Of a stretch of DNA of 64,000 bases, positions 31,450-43,334 are shown piece after piece. The stretch lies in assembly GCA_034440575.1 (NCBI GenBank), contig JAOTOL010001633.1:2327001-2391000 (forward strand), written 5' to 3'. This DNA is from Imbricaverruca yamaguchii (Eukaryota; Arthropoda; Thecostraca; Neoverrucidae). The notes under the pieces were generated by a model. That model saw only the letters and a list, made by a program, of their open reading frames with translations, was not told the origin of the DNA and did no database searches. Position 1 is the first letter of the stretch. Each line of letters begins with the position of its first letter. Position numbers and translations under genes: made by a program.

Positions 31450-31895
31450 AAACGACACGGGGTTACTAATTAGTTACTCTACGACACGGCTATTCTTTAG
31501 GACATGGGGCTATTATCTGTGATAATAGCCCCATGTCACTGGCTATTATCTGCGACAAGGGCTATTCTCGGCGACACGGGGCTACTCTCTGGGGCACGTG
31601 GTTATTATTTGGGACACAGTTATTATCTGCGACACGGGACTATTCCCTGCGACACTGGGCTATTATCTGCTACACGTGGCTATCATATTCGACACGGTTT
31701 TTATCTACGATACGGGGTTATTATCTGGGATACAGGATTATTAAACGGGACATGGGCTGTTAGCTGCAATTCGGGATTGTTATCTGAGACACGGGGTTTT
31801 ATCTGCGATACGGGGCTATTCCCTGCGACACTGGGCTATTATGTGCGACACGTGACTTACATTTGCGACACGGGGTTATTCTATATGGCGCGGGG
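31450..31895 (+). repeat. 20-bp minisatellite with an inverted unit near its start
   Basis: The unit CTATTATCTGCGACACGGGG recurs about 20 times with decay at the edges. At 31501-31517 and 31521-31537 a unit and its exact reverse complement stand 3 nt apart (17-bp perfect arms). Confidence 0.9.
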
Positions 31896-32763
31896 TTATT
31901 TTTCGCATCCCCCTTTACGTCGCCTTTGTACCACGCAATTACATAGCAATGACCCTGGCTCCTTGTTCAGTGTAGGGCTCTGTCGATGTTCAAATCCTTT
32001 TTGACAGCATCGTGCTAATGAATTTGAGCGATCGTGAAATCCTTGCATCAGTTTAAAGGAACAAAGAGCAGAACGAAAAACCGGAATGAAGATGCAACTG
32101 TGATGGGTGCGAAAATTCGTGATTCAACATATGGACTTCAAATTTACCTCGTGCCCGGTGTGACTGAAGACTCATTGAATTTTGTTACCTGGAATCCTGA
32201 TCTCATATATCGCCACACGAACAGCAGGGCCTGGAAGAAGTATGCCTCAGCTTGGGTAAGGTGTACTCCGGCTGTGAGAACACGACCGTAGTCTTTTCCG
32301 ACTGTGTCCTTGCAATGCCATGGAGGTCGTGGCAAATTTTCATGCATTTTGTTCAGAGAAGCCTTTTTTGCTCGCCATTTTTTGCTGCCTGGTGACTAGA
32401 TATGATTGGTGTTGATTCGTCTTTTGGTAATCGGAAGTGACTCTCAAATATACTGATGTTTCGCATTATTTCACTGCACACAACGAGCTGTCTGTTGATA
32501 TTGATACCTGTCCATATATGCTCCAAGTCAGTTACCGAACTTACATTGGTATTGGAAAATTTGGACAACTAGCAGGATAATTGCCAATCTATATACTTCA
32601 GATCATAATCCGACACAATTAGAACGTGGAGGAGATCAAACGTTTGGTATGTGTGGTTTTATCACTGAATAACATGCTTGGGACACTAGGTCATAGTAGC
32701 GAACGGTAATTTTTGTTCAGATCGCGAACCGCAAATCAGTGCGCGGTATTCAAGTATGTGTAC
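31896..32763. other. Intergenic, no gene recognised
   Basis: AT-balanced unique sequence. Short frames only. Confidence 0.35.
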
Positions 32764-32796
32764 GTGTATTTGAGTATATAAATATATTTATATATG

Positions 32797-32827
<31 letters not shown>

Positions 32828-32893
32828 ATGGGTGTGTGTGTGTTTGAGAGAGTGTATGTGTATGTGTGTGTGTGTGTGTGTTTGTGTGTACTC
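32764..32893 (+). repeat. TA then TG microsatellite
   Basis: TATA-rich start (32770-32806) followed by interrupted (TG)n to 32893. Confidence 0.9.
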
Positions 32894-33765
32894 ATCGGCA
32901 TGTTGTGATTCGGACATTGAGGTGTTTCATCCATTTAATATAACGGATAATGGGTTATTTTTGCACATGTACGTTTCATTCTCAAGGTGTCCATTTGAAC
33001 AACGTTTCATTCTTCTTCAATTCTAAAGTCGGTTCCCTGCATCGTAAAAGTGCTGCTGGGATAGCTCGGCGAACGACGGGTGGTGGTTACTCTACCTGTC
33101 AAGCAGGCTGCGAATCCACTGACCCTTCTTGCTAGATGATTTCAGTGGTGGAATGAAGCCGTTTGCCAGTATGAACATTGCGAAATGCTATTTAGTTTTC
33201 ATAGTGCGTAGAGTTCCATTGCAAAAAAAAAAGACGGCTTTTATGTAAAAGTATCCAGTTTTCCCCGCCAAAAGAGATCTAGAACTACAATGCATATTCG
33301 TGATCGACCTGAGGACTTTAAGATGGAGTTACACTGCTCTTCCCACGACGTTTGGCTTTGATGGCCACCTCAGGCCAGCGAACCACAAGCCAGATTCAGC
33401 TACCTCCTCAGTAGACTGGGAAAACGACTGACAGCCATATCAAGACCAAATATCGGGTACCAGATGGTTCACTTTATGTGCTTCCTATATATTGTGGCAT
33501 AGTTTTTAAGTACGAACAATACCGTTGTGTGAGGAAGTGATCATTTCCTTTAAACCACAGCAATAGCGTAAGTGACATACAGGGTTCATGTGCGGCGTGG
33601 ATAGGACAGCATAGTCGCATGGAGCTGCACCGATTACCAGTAGGTTGAAGTTAGGACGAGGTTTGTCTGGACAGCAGTACAGTCGCTGGCGGGGCGGCAG
33701 CCAATGCTTGATGGAAGTGATGTGGCGTAAGCCGGCTTCGCTGACTCAGCTGTTCTGACTTTGAT
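32894..33765. other. Intergenic, no gene recognised
   Basis: Unique sequence with no supported feature. Confidence 0.35.
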
Positions 33766-33769
33766 GTCC

Positions 33770-34260
33770 TGGCTATGCTGTCCTGGGTTTGCTGTCCTGG
33801 CTCGGTTGCTCTGTGTCTGTTGCCCTGGCTATGTTGTCCTGGGCCTGTTGTCCTAACTCTGTTGCCCTAGCCCAGTTGCTCTGGCTCTGTTGCCTTGGCT
33901 CTGTTGTTCCGTGTCTGTTCCCCTGGCACTGTTGCCCTGGCTCTATTGACCTGGTTCTGTTGCCCTGGCTCTGTTGCCCTGGCTCTGTCGTCCTGGCTCT
34001 GTTGCCTTGGCTCTGTTGTTCTGGGTCTGTTGCCCTGGCTCTATTGTTCTGGGTCTGTTGTCCTGGCTTTGTTGTTCTGGCTTTGTTGTTTTGGGTCTGT
34101 TGCCCTGGCTCTGTTGCCTGAGCTATGTTGCCCTGGCTCTGTTGTTTTGGGTCTGCTACCCTGGCTCTGTTGTTCTGGGTCTGTTGCCTGGTTATGTTGC
34201 CCTGGCTCCGTCGCCCTGGCTCTGTTGTCCTGCCTATGTTTCCTCGGTACCGGTCCGCTG
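33770..34260 (+). repeat. 14-bp minisatellite CTGTTGCCCTGGCT
   Basis: About 33 units of 14 bp with T/C variants (TGTTGTTCTGGGT and similar). Long Leu/Cys/Trp frames are repeat by-products. Confidence 0.93.
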
Positions 34261-34379
34261 ACTGTACTGTACCGCCCTTGTTTCCCCGGCTCTGTTCCCT
34301 TTGCTTTATTTCCCTGATTCTGTCGTGGTGTGTCGTTTCCCTGATTTCTGTCCTGATTCTGTCGTGCTGTCGTGCTCTC

Positions 34380-34690
34380 CAGCTCTGCTAGCTCGGCTCT
34401 GTTCCTCGGCTCGGTTCTGCCGTCTCCGGTGCGCCGGCCGTGTTGCGCCGCCCCTGTTGCCCCGGCTCGGTTCTGCCGTCTCCGGTCCGCCGGCCGTGTT
34501 GCGCCGCCCGTGTTGCCCCGGCTCGGTTCTGCCGTCTCCGGTCCGCCGCCCTTGTTGCCCCGGCTCGGTTCTGCCGTCTCCGGTCCGCCGCCCCTGTTGC
34601 CCCGGCTCGGTTCTGCTGTCGCCGGTCCGCCGCCTCTGTTGCCCCGGCTCGGTTCCGCCGTCTCCGGTGCGCCGGCAGTGCTAAGCCGCC
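34380..34690 (+). repeat. 42/56-bp higher-order repeat derived from the 14-bp array
   Basis: The TCGGTTCTGC word lies at 34411, 34467, 34523, 34565, 34607 and 34649: steps of 56, 56, 42, 42 and 42, all multiples of 14. The unit still contains the CTGTTGCCCCGGCT monomer of the left array. Confidence 0.9.
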
Positions 34691-35220
34691 GACAGCCAGT
34701 CGCCGGGTCGCCGGTGTCGGCCCACCCAGCTCCGACCGGCAGCTAATGAGCAATGGCGGCCGGCCGGCCGTCAGCGCCGCATGAAAGGCTGCCGACAGCG
34801 GCGGCGGCGGCCCCGGCCCGCCCGCCTCACCGGCACCGCCGCCCACCGTACACCCGATAATGATGACAAATCGAGCCGACCCGCCGCGGCCGGCCGACAC
34901 GCGTCTGAGCCCCTGTCTGCCTGACCTGACCTCTTCAAAGCGGCGCCCGTCCGGTGGAGGCCGACGCAGGGTTCCGGCTTAAAGCCCCCTTTGACAGGCC
35001 GGTTGAGTGCTAAAGTCGCCCGCTCGGCGGCAAGACGCCCTGTAATTAACTCACTTCCAGGCTAACGGTGCACACAAGGCACCGGACGTCAGCGGTGACA
35101 TTGCTCACAGGGGTGCCCCTCTACAGCTGTGTGCGTGGACAGTGTTTGTCAAACTGTCGTCGGTGCCATTGACTATTCGGTGGTTTGATGTCCCGATAGT
35201 TAGGGCCTTGGCTAGCGCTC
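34690..35220. other. CpG-rich island 3 and flank
   Basis: GC-dense to about 34920, with CAATGGCGGCC at 34751-34761. After that it is unique sequence without a recognised gene. Confidence 0.4.
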
Positions 35221-35329
35221 GGATTTCCGTTAGGCACCTTCGAGCCTTAGACCGGACAGGGTGATGGTGCCGGTCGTCTTGAAGACATGATAGTGGACTC
35301 TTGGTGGCCTGAATTCTGCTGAGATTGTG

Positions 35330-35860
35330 TTGCTGCCGTATCTTTGTTGGCCGTGAACCAACCTACTTTGTACCACAATGCTCCAAAAATGTCTTACCAA
35401 GTAACGCATAAGTGATGTGCGCAGACCATGCTGACTGCCACTACTTACAGTGACGTGCGCAGACCATGCTGTCCAGCCGCCACTATTTACAGTGAGGTGC
35501 GCAGACCATGCTGAGCATTTAAGTGAGTTGCTGCCGTCAGCTTTGTTGGCCGTGAAGACCAACCCACTTTGTAGCCGCCAATGCTTCCATGGGAGAAAAT
35601 GCTTACACCATTTAAGTAAGGGCGCATAGCTTCCAGCTGACTTACAGTGGCGCAGACCATGCTGTCCAGCCGCCACTACTTACAGTGATGTGCGCAGACC
35701 ATGCTGACTGCCACTACTTACAGTGACGTGCGCAGACCATGCTGTCCAGCCGCCACTATTTACAGTGAGGTGCGCAGACCATGCTGTCCAGCTTACGCTA
35801 CTTACAGTGAAGTACGCAGACCACGTTGGCCAGCTACCACTACTTTCATTGGGCGCGCGG
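35330..35860 (+). repeat. 42-bp minisatellite with a segmental duplication
   Basis: GCAGACCATGCTG words recur 38-43 bp apart in two blocks (35421-35520 and 35650-35830). Flanking text with TTTGTTGGCCGTGAA (35341 and 35537) is also duplicated about 196 bp apart, so the array grew partly by larger duplications. Confidence 0.8.
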
Positions 35861-36596
35861 TTGCAAAAGCAAAAATGCACTGGTTCGCTGATAGCAAGTC
35901 GATATCATATATTCGCTTAGATGCACAGAGCCAGGATCCAGGTTAGATCTTCGGAGCATGGATCCAACTTAGATCCTCAGTCCCAGGAAGAGCAGTTCGT
36001 GTAATTAATCAACTGTCAGCTTAAGCCACGTGTGAAAAACGTTGCCATGCCAAAACAGCTACTGTGGGCCGTTACACCCCGGGGTTATTCTGCAGTGGGG
36101 CTGGCGACTTATTTGCTTGCGCGGGAATGCAGTTCACGAGTCGACTATTCGGTCATAAAGACCATCCTGAGCAGAGCAACAAAATAAGGTACGCAGAAAC
36201 ATACTCCGATCCTGTATATCTGTCGGCATATAGCAGGAACTCAAAAGAAACTATTCCCGGTTAATACAATCGGAGGTCAATATAATATATATATATTTGG
36301 CCTTCGATGGTCTTGGCAAGATATTCGAGTGGTGACTTACTGAGTATGTGCTCGGTTTAGCGTTCAGTTGAAACAGTCAGCTGACAACTGACCTCACTAG
36401 ATCGGGCACGAGGCAGCACGGCGAGCATGACAGAGCATTTCCTCACATTAACTCTGGGCTAGTATTATGACGTTGAACTGGAATGTCTGGATATGTTGGA
36501 GGGCCAAGGGCCCAGGAAACAGGCTACGCTTGATGCCAATCCCGCACCAGCAATGCCACCGCAGTGCATTGTTGAAATACATTCATTTAACACGAG
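35861..36596. other. Intergenic, no gene recognised
   Basis: Unique sequence with a short TA patch at 36280-36296. Confidence 0.35.
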
Positions 36597-37165
36597 CCCT
36601 GGATGGCCACTGAAAATTACGCGCACTGTAGGGGGGTCGGATTCCCGCTCCTCCCCCATAAGATCTCAGCTCCTACTTCAGTTGGAGCAACGAAATTTAC
36701 AGAGTGGATGAGTATGGTGGTGAACGCCATTGTGTGCAAATTTTATGACCTTAGGTCAATATCTTCAAAGTAAAATGATGTCAAAATGTAAACATTCTCT
36801 CGTTTTCTGTGGCTTGGGTTGGCATTGTTATGGATAGCTGTGATTGTGTTTAAATACTCAAAAATTGGCAGTCATGATGCTTTGGACATTACTAATGATG
36901 AAATACAGATGCTGGACCCAGCATTTGACCTCAGGTCACCTATATAGCAGCACTTTATCAGGTCATTACCTGCTTCAGTTGCCGGAACCGGGCCGCCCTC
37001 ACGACTGTTCCGTTGGGCGACTCGTCGCAATGGGCTTCGTAATGAAAGGATTGAAATACATGAATACGGTATGGAAACGCTTAGGTATACAATAACAAAC
37101 TGTAGATTTTCGGATGTGTAGGGAGTAACTTGCAAAGTGACATCAAACGCATGACAGTCATAGGC
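36597..37165 (-). mobile_element. TTAA-ended element, copy 4, truncated to part B
   Basis: It starts TTAACACGAGCCCTGGATGG, the reverse of the B end in copies 2 and 3. The match continues to about 37165 and stops before the internal TTAA boundary, so unit A is missing. The 9-bp array begins about 100 bp later. Confidence 0.75.
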
Positions 37166-37269
37166 ATTGCATATCTGCTTCTCACATATCCAAGGAAATG
37201 ACAGCAAATAATTACGTCCTCTTGCGTAGAGGCCTGGCATGCCTTTTGAAACATAAAGCTTCCAACTGT

Positions 37270-38045
37270 TTTGGTACCTCTGACCACATTGACCACTCTC
37301 ACCACTCTGACCATAGTGGCCACTCTGCCCACTCTGACCACGGTGACTATAGTGACCACTTTTACCACAGTGGCCACTCTGACCACTCTGATCAGCTGCA
37401 TAACCGACGTAGTCGATGCGCCCCCAAACTCCTCCAATGAGCACTCTGATCACTCTGCCCACAGTGACCATAGTGACCACTCTGACCACTCCGACCACCC
37501 TGACCACAGTGACCATAGTGACCACAGTGACCATAGTGACCACAGTGACCATAGTGACCACAGTGACCATAGTGACCACAGTGACCATAGTGACCACAGT
37601 GACCATAGTGACCACTCTGACCACTCCGACCACTCTGACCACAGTGACTACAGTGACTACTCTGACCACAGTGACAACTCTGACCACAGTGACCACAGCG
37701 ACCACAGTGACCACAGCGACCACAGTGACCACAGCGACCACTCTGACCAGAGTGTCACCACCAGTGACCACTCTGACCACAGTGACAACTCTGACCACAG
37801 TGACCACAGCGACCACAGTGACCACAGCGACCACAGTGACCACAGCGACCACAGTGACCACTCTGACCACAGTGACCACTCTGACCAGAGTGTCACCACC
37901 AGTGACCACTCTGACCACAGTGACTACTCTGACCACAGTGACAACTCTGACCACAGTGACTACAGCGACCACAGTGACCACAGCGACCACAGTGACCACT
38001 CTGACCACTCTGACCACTCTGACCACTCGGACCACTCTGACCACT
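37270..38045 (+). repeat. 9-bp minisatellite GACCACAGT/GACCACTCT/GACCATAGT
   Basis: About 85 nonamers. An 18-bp pair (GACCACAGTGACCATAGT) is repeated about seven times at 37500-37610. A longer block starting near the GACCAGAGTGTCACCACCAG word occurs twice (37745 and 37880). Every frame is open (DHS, TTV and others), so coding cannot be inferred. Confidence 0.96.
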
Positions 38046-38299
38046 GGTGGTCGGCGCAGAAACCTCAGCTTCCACCAGAGGAGCTGGTAGGACTGACTGA
38101 ACAGTGAACACTCACCACCTTTACAACGTTAGCACACAGAAACCAGTCAAAGAGGCGAAAGGCACATTGTCGACATCCAATTTGATCATGAGACTGCTGC
38201 AAAAATGTTGTTTCTTTCCAAAGATTCGAATCAACGCTGTTATCAAATATTGCGTTAAAACACCTTTCGCCCTTGTCACAGCGGTGTATGTATTTGAGT

Positions 38300-38490
38300 T
38301 GTAAGCACGGCAGCTGCCTTTGTGTTTCGCAACGTAAGCGCGGCCACTACCTACCCGTCTGCAGCCAACAGACGGGAAGGCAGTGCATCGCCTCCCTTTG
38401 TGCGTATTAGCGTTGTAAGCCCGGCTACTACCCAACCGGCTGCAGCCAACAGAATGGTAGGCAATGCATCGCCTCCCCTTGTGACAATCC
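38300..38490 (+). repeat. Imperfect tandem duplication, about 80 bp unit
   Basis: Two and a half copies with shared words CTGCAGCCAACAGA and GCATCGCCTCCC. The first copy can form a short hairpin CGTCTGCAGCCAACAGACG. Confidence 0.8.
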
Positions 38491-38849
38491 CACCTATACC
38501 ATGTAGGTAGCCGCTGCCGAATTGCTAAGTTCCACCAGACGTGCGACAGATCCTCCGCGAGCTGCAACGCTTAGACATTGGTTCGCCTGTCGTCACCGAA
38601 ACAAACCATTTGGCAGACAGAGGCTGACGTCTTCATAGCCACCATGCAAATGTATCCGAACTAATATCAAGAATGTTTTCTTTTGCACTGGTTGACCACA
38701 TATATAAGTAGAACAAATATCATGTAAAACTTAAGAATATAACAGCTTAAACCGCTACTCAACACATGCGCTAGCATGCGAAAAAATAGCACAAACTTGG
38801 CCAATGTCGCGCGCGATGCATGTTAATTATTTCATGGTATAGATTTTGT

Positions 38850-39130
38850 TTTAAGTTAGTGTGTTGTTGGGGGGCCCTGGGGTGGGTGTGCCCTGGCGCC
38901 GTGGGGGCCCGTGCGTTTTGTTGTTTCCTTTGTGTGCGGTTATGTGTAATTGGGCCCTGGGGGCCTTGGCTGTGCCTGGGGGCTTGTTCCTGTGTTGGGG
39001 GGTGCTGTGCTATTGTTTTTGTTCTTGGTGTTGTTGTGTGTGGGTTTTGGGGGTGGGGTTGTTTTTTGGGGTTGTGGTTGTGGTGGTTAGGGTGGGTGGT
39101 GGTTTGGGGGGTGGGGGGGGTGATAGATTT
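38850..39130. other. Low-complexity block nearly without A
   Basis: About 270 bp of G/T/C text with only a handful of A and many GGGG/TTTT runs. No tandem unit is seen. It resembles in style the blocks at 9690-10930 and 48480-49140. Confidence 0.75.
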
Positions 39131-39420
39131 TGTTTCGCCACAAAGTTTCGTCGACATACATAACCACGTCTGAGAATAGCGAACGAAGTAATAGATGACA
39201 ACGTCAAATTGTTGACGACGTGAAGGCGTGAAGCAATGAAACGAGAAAAAAGAAGCGCTTACAATTAATCTTGCTGAACATGGATTGACCTGACTGAAGG
39301 AATTACCGACGCCCTGTGGCAATGGGAATCCAACAGACGGACCAGCAGCGTAACAAACCACCACAGATATATTCGTGTGTTCAGTGCAACACTTCCATTT
39401 GCCTGTCCTCTTCACCATGC

Positions 39421-40403
39421 TTAACACGCGCACTGAAGGGGGGGGGGGCGAAATCCGCCCACCCCTTCGGCTTTTCGTAGATAACTCCAGATTGTACCGG
39501 CCGATATACGCCATTGTGTGTGCACCTGTCAATAAATGATCGGCGCGTTGTTTGAAGTAAGACAAATGAAAATCGACCGAACCTTTTCGAGTTAAGGGTC
39601 GCTAAAGTAAAAAACAATGTTCAGCGCCAGATCACAAATATCGGCGCTGATACGCTTCCCGTATATTCGCCAAAAAGGAAGTGCTCTTGGGAAAAGTAGC
39701 GACTTGTTTGATGCATATTGTTATGCTATATAATTTCAAAGTCATGTTAGGTCGCCGAGGTCAAGTCAGGTCAAGTTCATGATAGGCCAATGGAACCAAA
39801 CTTGGTCAACTGGAATGTGTCATAAATGCAAATGACTGTCATGCGATTGATGTCACTTTACATGTTACTCCCTATACATCCCGAAATCTACTGTTTGTCA
39901 TTGTGTGCCTAAGCGTTTCCATAATTTATTCGTGTATTTCACTCCTTTCTTTCCGAAACCGATTGTCCCGAGCCGCCCAACGGAGCAGTCGGGATGGGAG
40001 CCCGGTTCCGGTAACTGGAGCAGGCAATGACCTAATAAAGTGCTCCTATATAGGTGACCTGAGTTCAAAGGGCGGATCTGACATCTGCATTGCATCATTA
40101 GTAATGTCCAAAACATCATTAATGCCAATTTTGGAGCATTTAAACACAGCCACAGCGATCCATAACAATGACAAGCCAAGCCACGCAAAACCAGAAAAGT
40201 TTGTTATTTTGACCTCATTTGACCTTGAAGATATTGAGTTAAGGTCATGAACTTTGCCCACAATAGAGTTTACTATCGTGCCAATCCACCCTGTGAATTT
40301 CGTTGCTCTAGCCTTAATAGGAGCTGAGATCTTAGGGGGAGTGGAATCCCTCCCCCCCCCCCAGTGCGCGTTATTTTCAGAGGCCCTTCAGGGCGCGTGT
40401 TAA
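39421..40403 (+). mobile_element. TTAA-ended non-autonomous element, copy 3, most complete
   Basis: It starts TTAACACGCGCACTGAAGGG and ends CCCTTCAGGGCGCGTGTTAA, giving terminal inverted repeats of about 20 bp with TTAA at both edges. Length is 983 bp: unit A to about 39790 (internal junction mutated to CCAA), then part B. A G or C homopolymer lies just inside each end. There is no reading frame of a transposase. This copy is the best reference for the family in the window. Confidence 0.85.
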
Positions 40404-42000
40404 GTCCAACCTAGAACTTTTCCATCAATCTCATCCTACTCTATTTGGTAAGTTAGACGCCTGCGTGGAAATCAAAAGCTTCGCTACTAAAAACGTTGCG
40501 AAAATTCAAGTGCACAACATACATCCTGTTCAGTGGATGTTATTTTGCTTTAGTCAGCTGGCAGTGCAAGATGGCTTGCAGCTATATGGAATTCCTACTG
40601 TGGAGTTGCAGTTAAAGAACAACATGGCACCAGTGTGTGTAGCAGTGGTGAAACATAGCCCCCTGCAACTTCATTGCTCAGGAATAAAAGTTTTTGCGAA
40701 GGGTGAAATTGACAATTAAGTCGACGTTGGGTCAACCACATGTCTGATAGAACATGTGGGAATCTGAGATTTATCATGTTTGCCGTGTTAGGCCGTGTTT
40801 CAGAGCTACTTTTGAACGCGTTGGATGCTCCAAAACTCAAGCTTCCGAAACCCAGCGTCAACGAAGCATATATCATCACTTCGATATGTGTTGTTGGCCG
40901 TATAGTCAAAGGGACCAGTTCGTTACAAAGTCAAATATACTTAATAAGCTTCCAATTGTTTGCTTTATTCTTTGGCGGATGGAAATATTCATATCGGTAT
41001 CCATCACTTGTCAGAGCATAGAATCGAAGGGATATATTCTTTCCTGTGTGAACTAATTGGGCGAATATCCCTTGGGTTCTTCTGGACTTGGAAAAATTGT
41101 TCAATAAAAACAAGCAGTAGTTCTAAGTTGATATTGGAGGGCACGAGCTCCCCTCAGCACGTTGTTCTGACTTGTACCAATGCAATATATGTCCAGTTCA
41201 TTTTTCACAGACTGCGTTAATTTGGCATACTAACAGCAGGCTACGGAACGTATCACTCTGCTCGAAAGTTTACATCCGGGAAAGTAAAGTTCATCCATTC
41301 AGATTGATATATTTTTTGGCGGGACACAAAGACGAAAGACGAATTCTCATGGATTTTTTTAGTCGCCACGCAATATGAAATCAGATGATTACCTTCCCAA
41401 ACCCTAGAAGAGAGGAAAATCGACCAGAAGAGAAAATGATTCAAAGTTACGGCAACGCACAGCTGTTGATATTATATCCGGTACCTCATGTCGCCTTCTA
41501 ATTGTCTATGCATAGTTGTATCTTATGAACAAGGAAAACGTTTGTTATCCGTGAACGTTTACGCAAATCAATGGGAACGTGAAATGATAATGTCGTTAAA
41601 ATAATTACTGATCATTTGGAGTTCTGCAATTTACACAACGCCAATTTCTGCGAGCGAATTTCCCAGTTTCTATGCCACCCTTGAAGGGAGTGAAAAGAAG
41701 CCGTTGCCCCTGGCTGACCAGCACCACGCGCAGAATTGTCGCGAGCAACTCACCGGAAGTAAACAAGATCAGCAGTTGCACAGGCTGATACGAGAGGCCA
41801 ATTTTTATTCACTGCACGATCTCTCCGGAAAGGATGCCTGCCGGACGGAGTGCAAGGAGCCAATTACGCCTGGGCCGGCGCAGCAGTGACCGCAGATTGC
41901 GCCCCGGCCGGCACAGCAGTGACCGCAGATTCATTGCGTCATTCATCCCGCTTTAATAACCCTTCGCCGCCTCTAATCTCGCGTATTCATTCATCTCGGC
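40404..42000. other. Intergenic, no gene recognised
   Basis: AT-rich unique sequence, turning GC-richer after 41870. Short frames on both strands lack recognisable motifs. Confidence 0.35.
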
Positions 42001-42330
42001 CGAGATAATGAGAGTCGGCAGTGGAGCGGGCCGGCGGCGGCGACGCGCGCAAAAACAAGTTCATTCAGAAGCGCGGCGGCCGCGGCGCGCCTCGCTCCTC
42101 CGCCGGCGGCCGTCAGACACGCAGGCCGCCCGGTCAGGGGTCAGACCGGTCACGTGACACGGCGTCCGGCCGGCCGGCCGTATTTTACGGCGCCGCTAAT
42201 GGCGGCGGCACGCGGAGCCGCCGGGCCCGCGGAGCTGCCCCGGGCCCCGACAGGTGCCGGCCTCGAAGGTCGAGAGCAGATTTCGCCGCCGGCCGACCGG
42301 CCCGGTGCGCACGCCGTTCGCACGGGTGAC
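42000..42330. other. CpG-rich island 4
   Basis: GC- and CpG-dense with CTAATGGCGGCGG at 42196-42208. It abuts the CRE-like array on its right. No protein is recognised. Confidence 0.45.
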
Positions 42331-42600
42331 GTCGAGTTGCGCCAATGACGCAGAGTTGCGCCCATGCCGTCGGTTTGCGTCGTGATGTCGAGTTGCACGG
42401 GTTTCGTCACGTTGCGCCGATAACGTAGATTTGCACGGTGACGTCGATTTGCGCCGTGACGTATATTCACGTCATTACATCGATTTGCGCCGTGACGTCG
42501 ATTTTCGTGGTGACGTAGATTTCGTGGTGACGTCGATTTGAGCTGATGACGTCGATTTTCGCGGCCACGTCGATTTGCGCTAATGACGTCGATTTTCTGG
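42325..42600 (+). repeat. Degenerate 18-20 bp array with TGACGTCGATTTGCG units
   Basis: About 14 units. Roughly nine TGACGT words are seen (one on the minus strand), the core of the CRE/ATF site. The right end changes into a GAGATACATCGATTTTCGG variant (42597-42655). Confidence 0.85.
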
Positions 42601-42764
42601 AGATACATCGATTTTCGGGAGATACATTGATTTTCGGGAGAGACATCGATTTGCAGGGAAGAGATGGATTTGTGTCGGCCTGTATCTGGGCTGGGTTCGC
42701 ACCGGTCCGGGCAGGACCTGGCTGTGGTGATGGCGGCATGGTCTGACTCTGGCTGACTCGGGCT

Positions 42765-42970
42765 GGTGTGGCCCGGTCCGGGATATGATGGAACGGTCCG
42801 AGATATGATGGATCGGTTCGAGATATGATGGATCTGTCCGGAATATAATCGATCGGTCCGGGCTGGTCTGGATCGGTCCGAGATATGACGAATCGGTCCG
42901 GGATATGATGTACCTGTCCGGGATATGACGGGTCGGTCATGGATATGATCGATCGGTCCTGGACATGATG
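42765..42970 (+). repeat. 20-bp array GGTCCGGGATATGATGGATC
   Basis: About ten units with point variants. It passes directly into the next 20-bp array, which shares the GGTCCGG word. Confidence 0.9.
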
Positions 42971-43215
42971 GATCGGTTCGGACTGGGCCGGGCCGGTCCG
43001 GACTGGGACGGGCCGGTCCGGACTGGGACGGGCCGGTCCGGACTGGGACGGGCTGGCTCGACTCAGACGGACTGGTCTCGACTCAGACGGGCCGGTCCGG
43101 ACTGGGACGGGCCGGTCCGGACTGGGACGGGCCGGTCAGGACTGGGACGGGTCGGTCCGGACTGGGACGGGCCGGTCCGGAATGGGACGGGCCCGTCCCG
43201 ACTCAGACGGGTCCG
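42971..43215 (+). repeat. 20-bp array GGCCGGTCCGGACTGGGACG
   Basis: About twelve units. Each contains the palindrome TCCGGA. It appears related to the array on its left. Confidence 0.93.
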
Positions 43216-43334
43216 CGTCCTGCCGTGCGATCGGCCCGTCACGACGGTATGTTAATAACAGTACGACGACAGCTCGACTGCGAAAAAGCCTTTGTAAGTG
43301 GCCGCGCGAGACGCCGCCACCCCAGCAGCCAGAT

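Noticed and set aside
32764..32893. Telomere-like repeat
   Set aside because: The units are TA and TG dinucleotides, not TTAGG or TTAGGG.
36872..38044. Minus-strand frame of 390 codons, Val/Arg-rich
   Set aside because: Made by the 9-bp array joined to a TTAA element copy. The non-repeat part is element sequence seen elsewhere without this frame.
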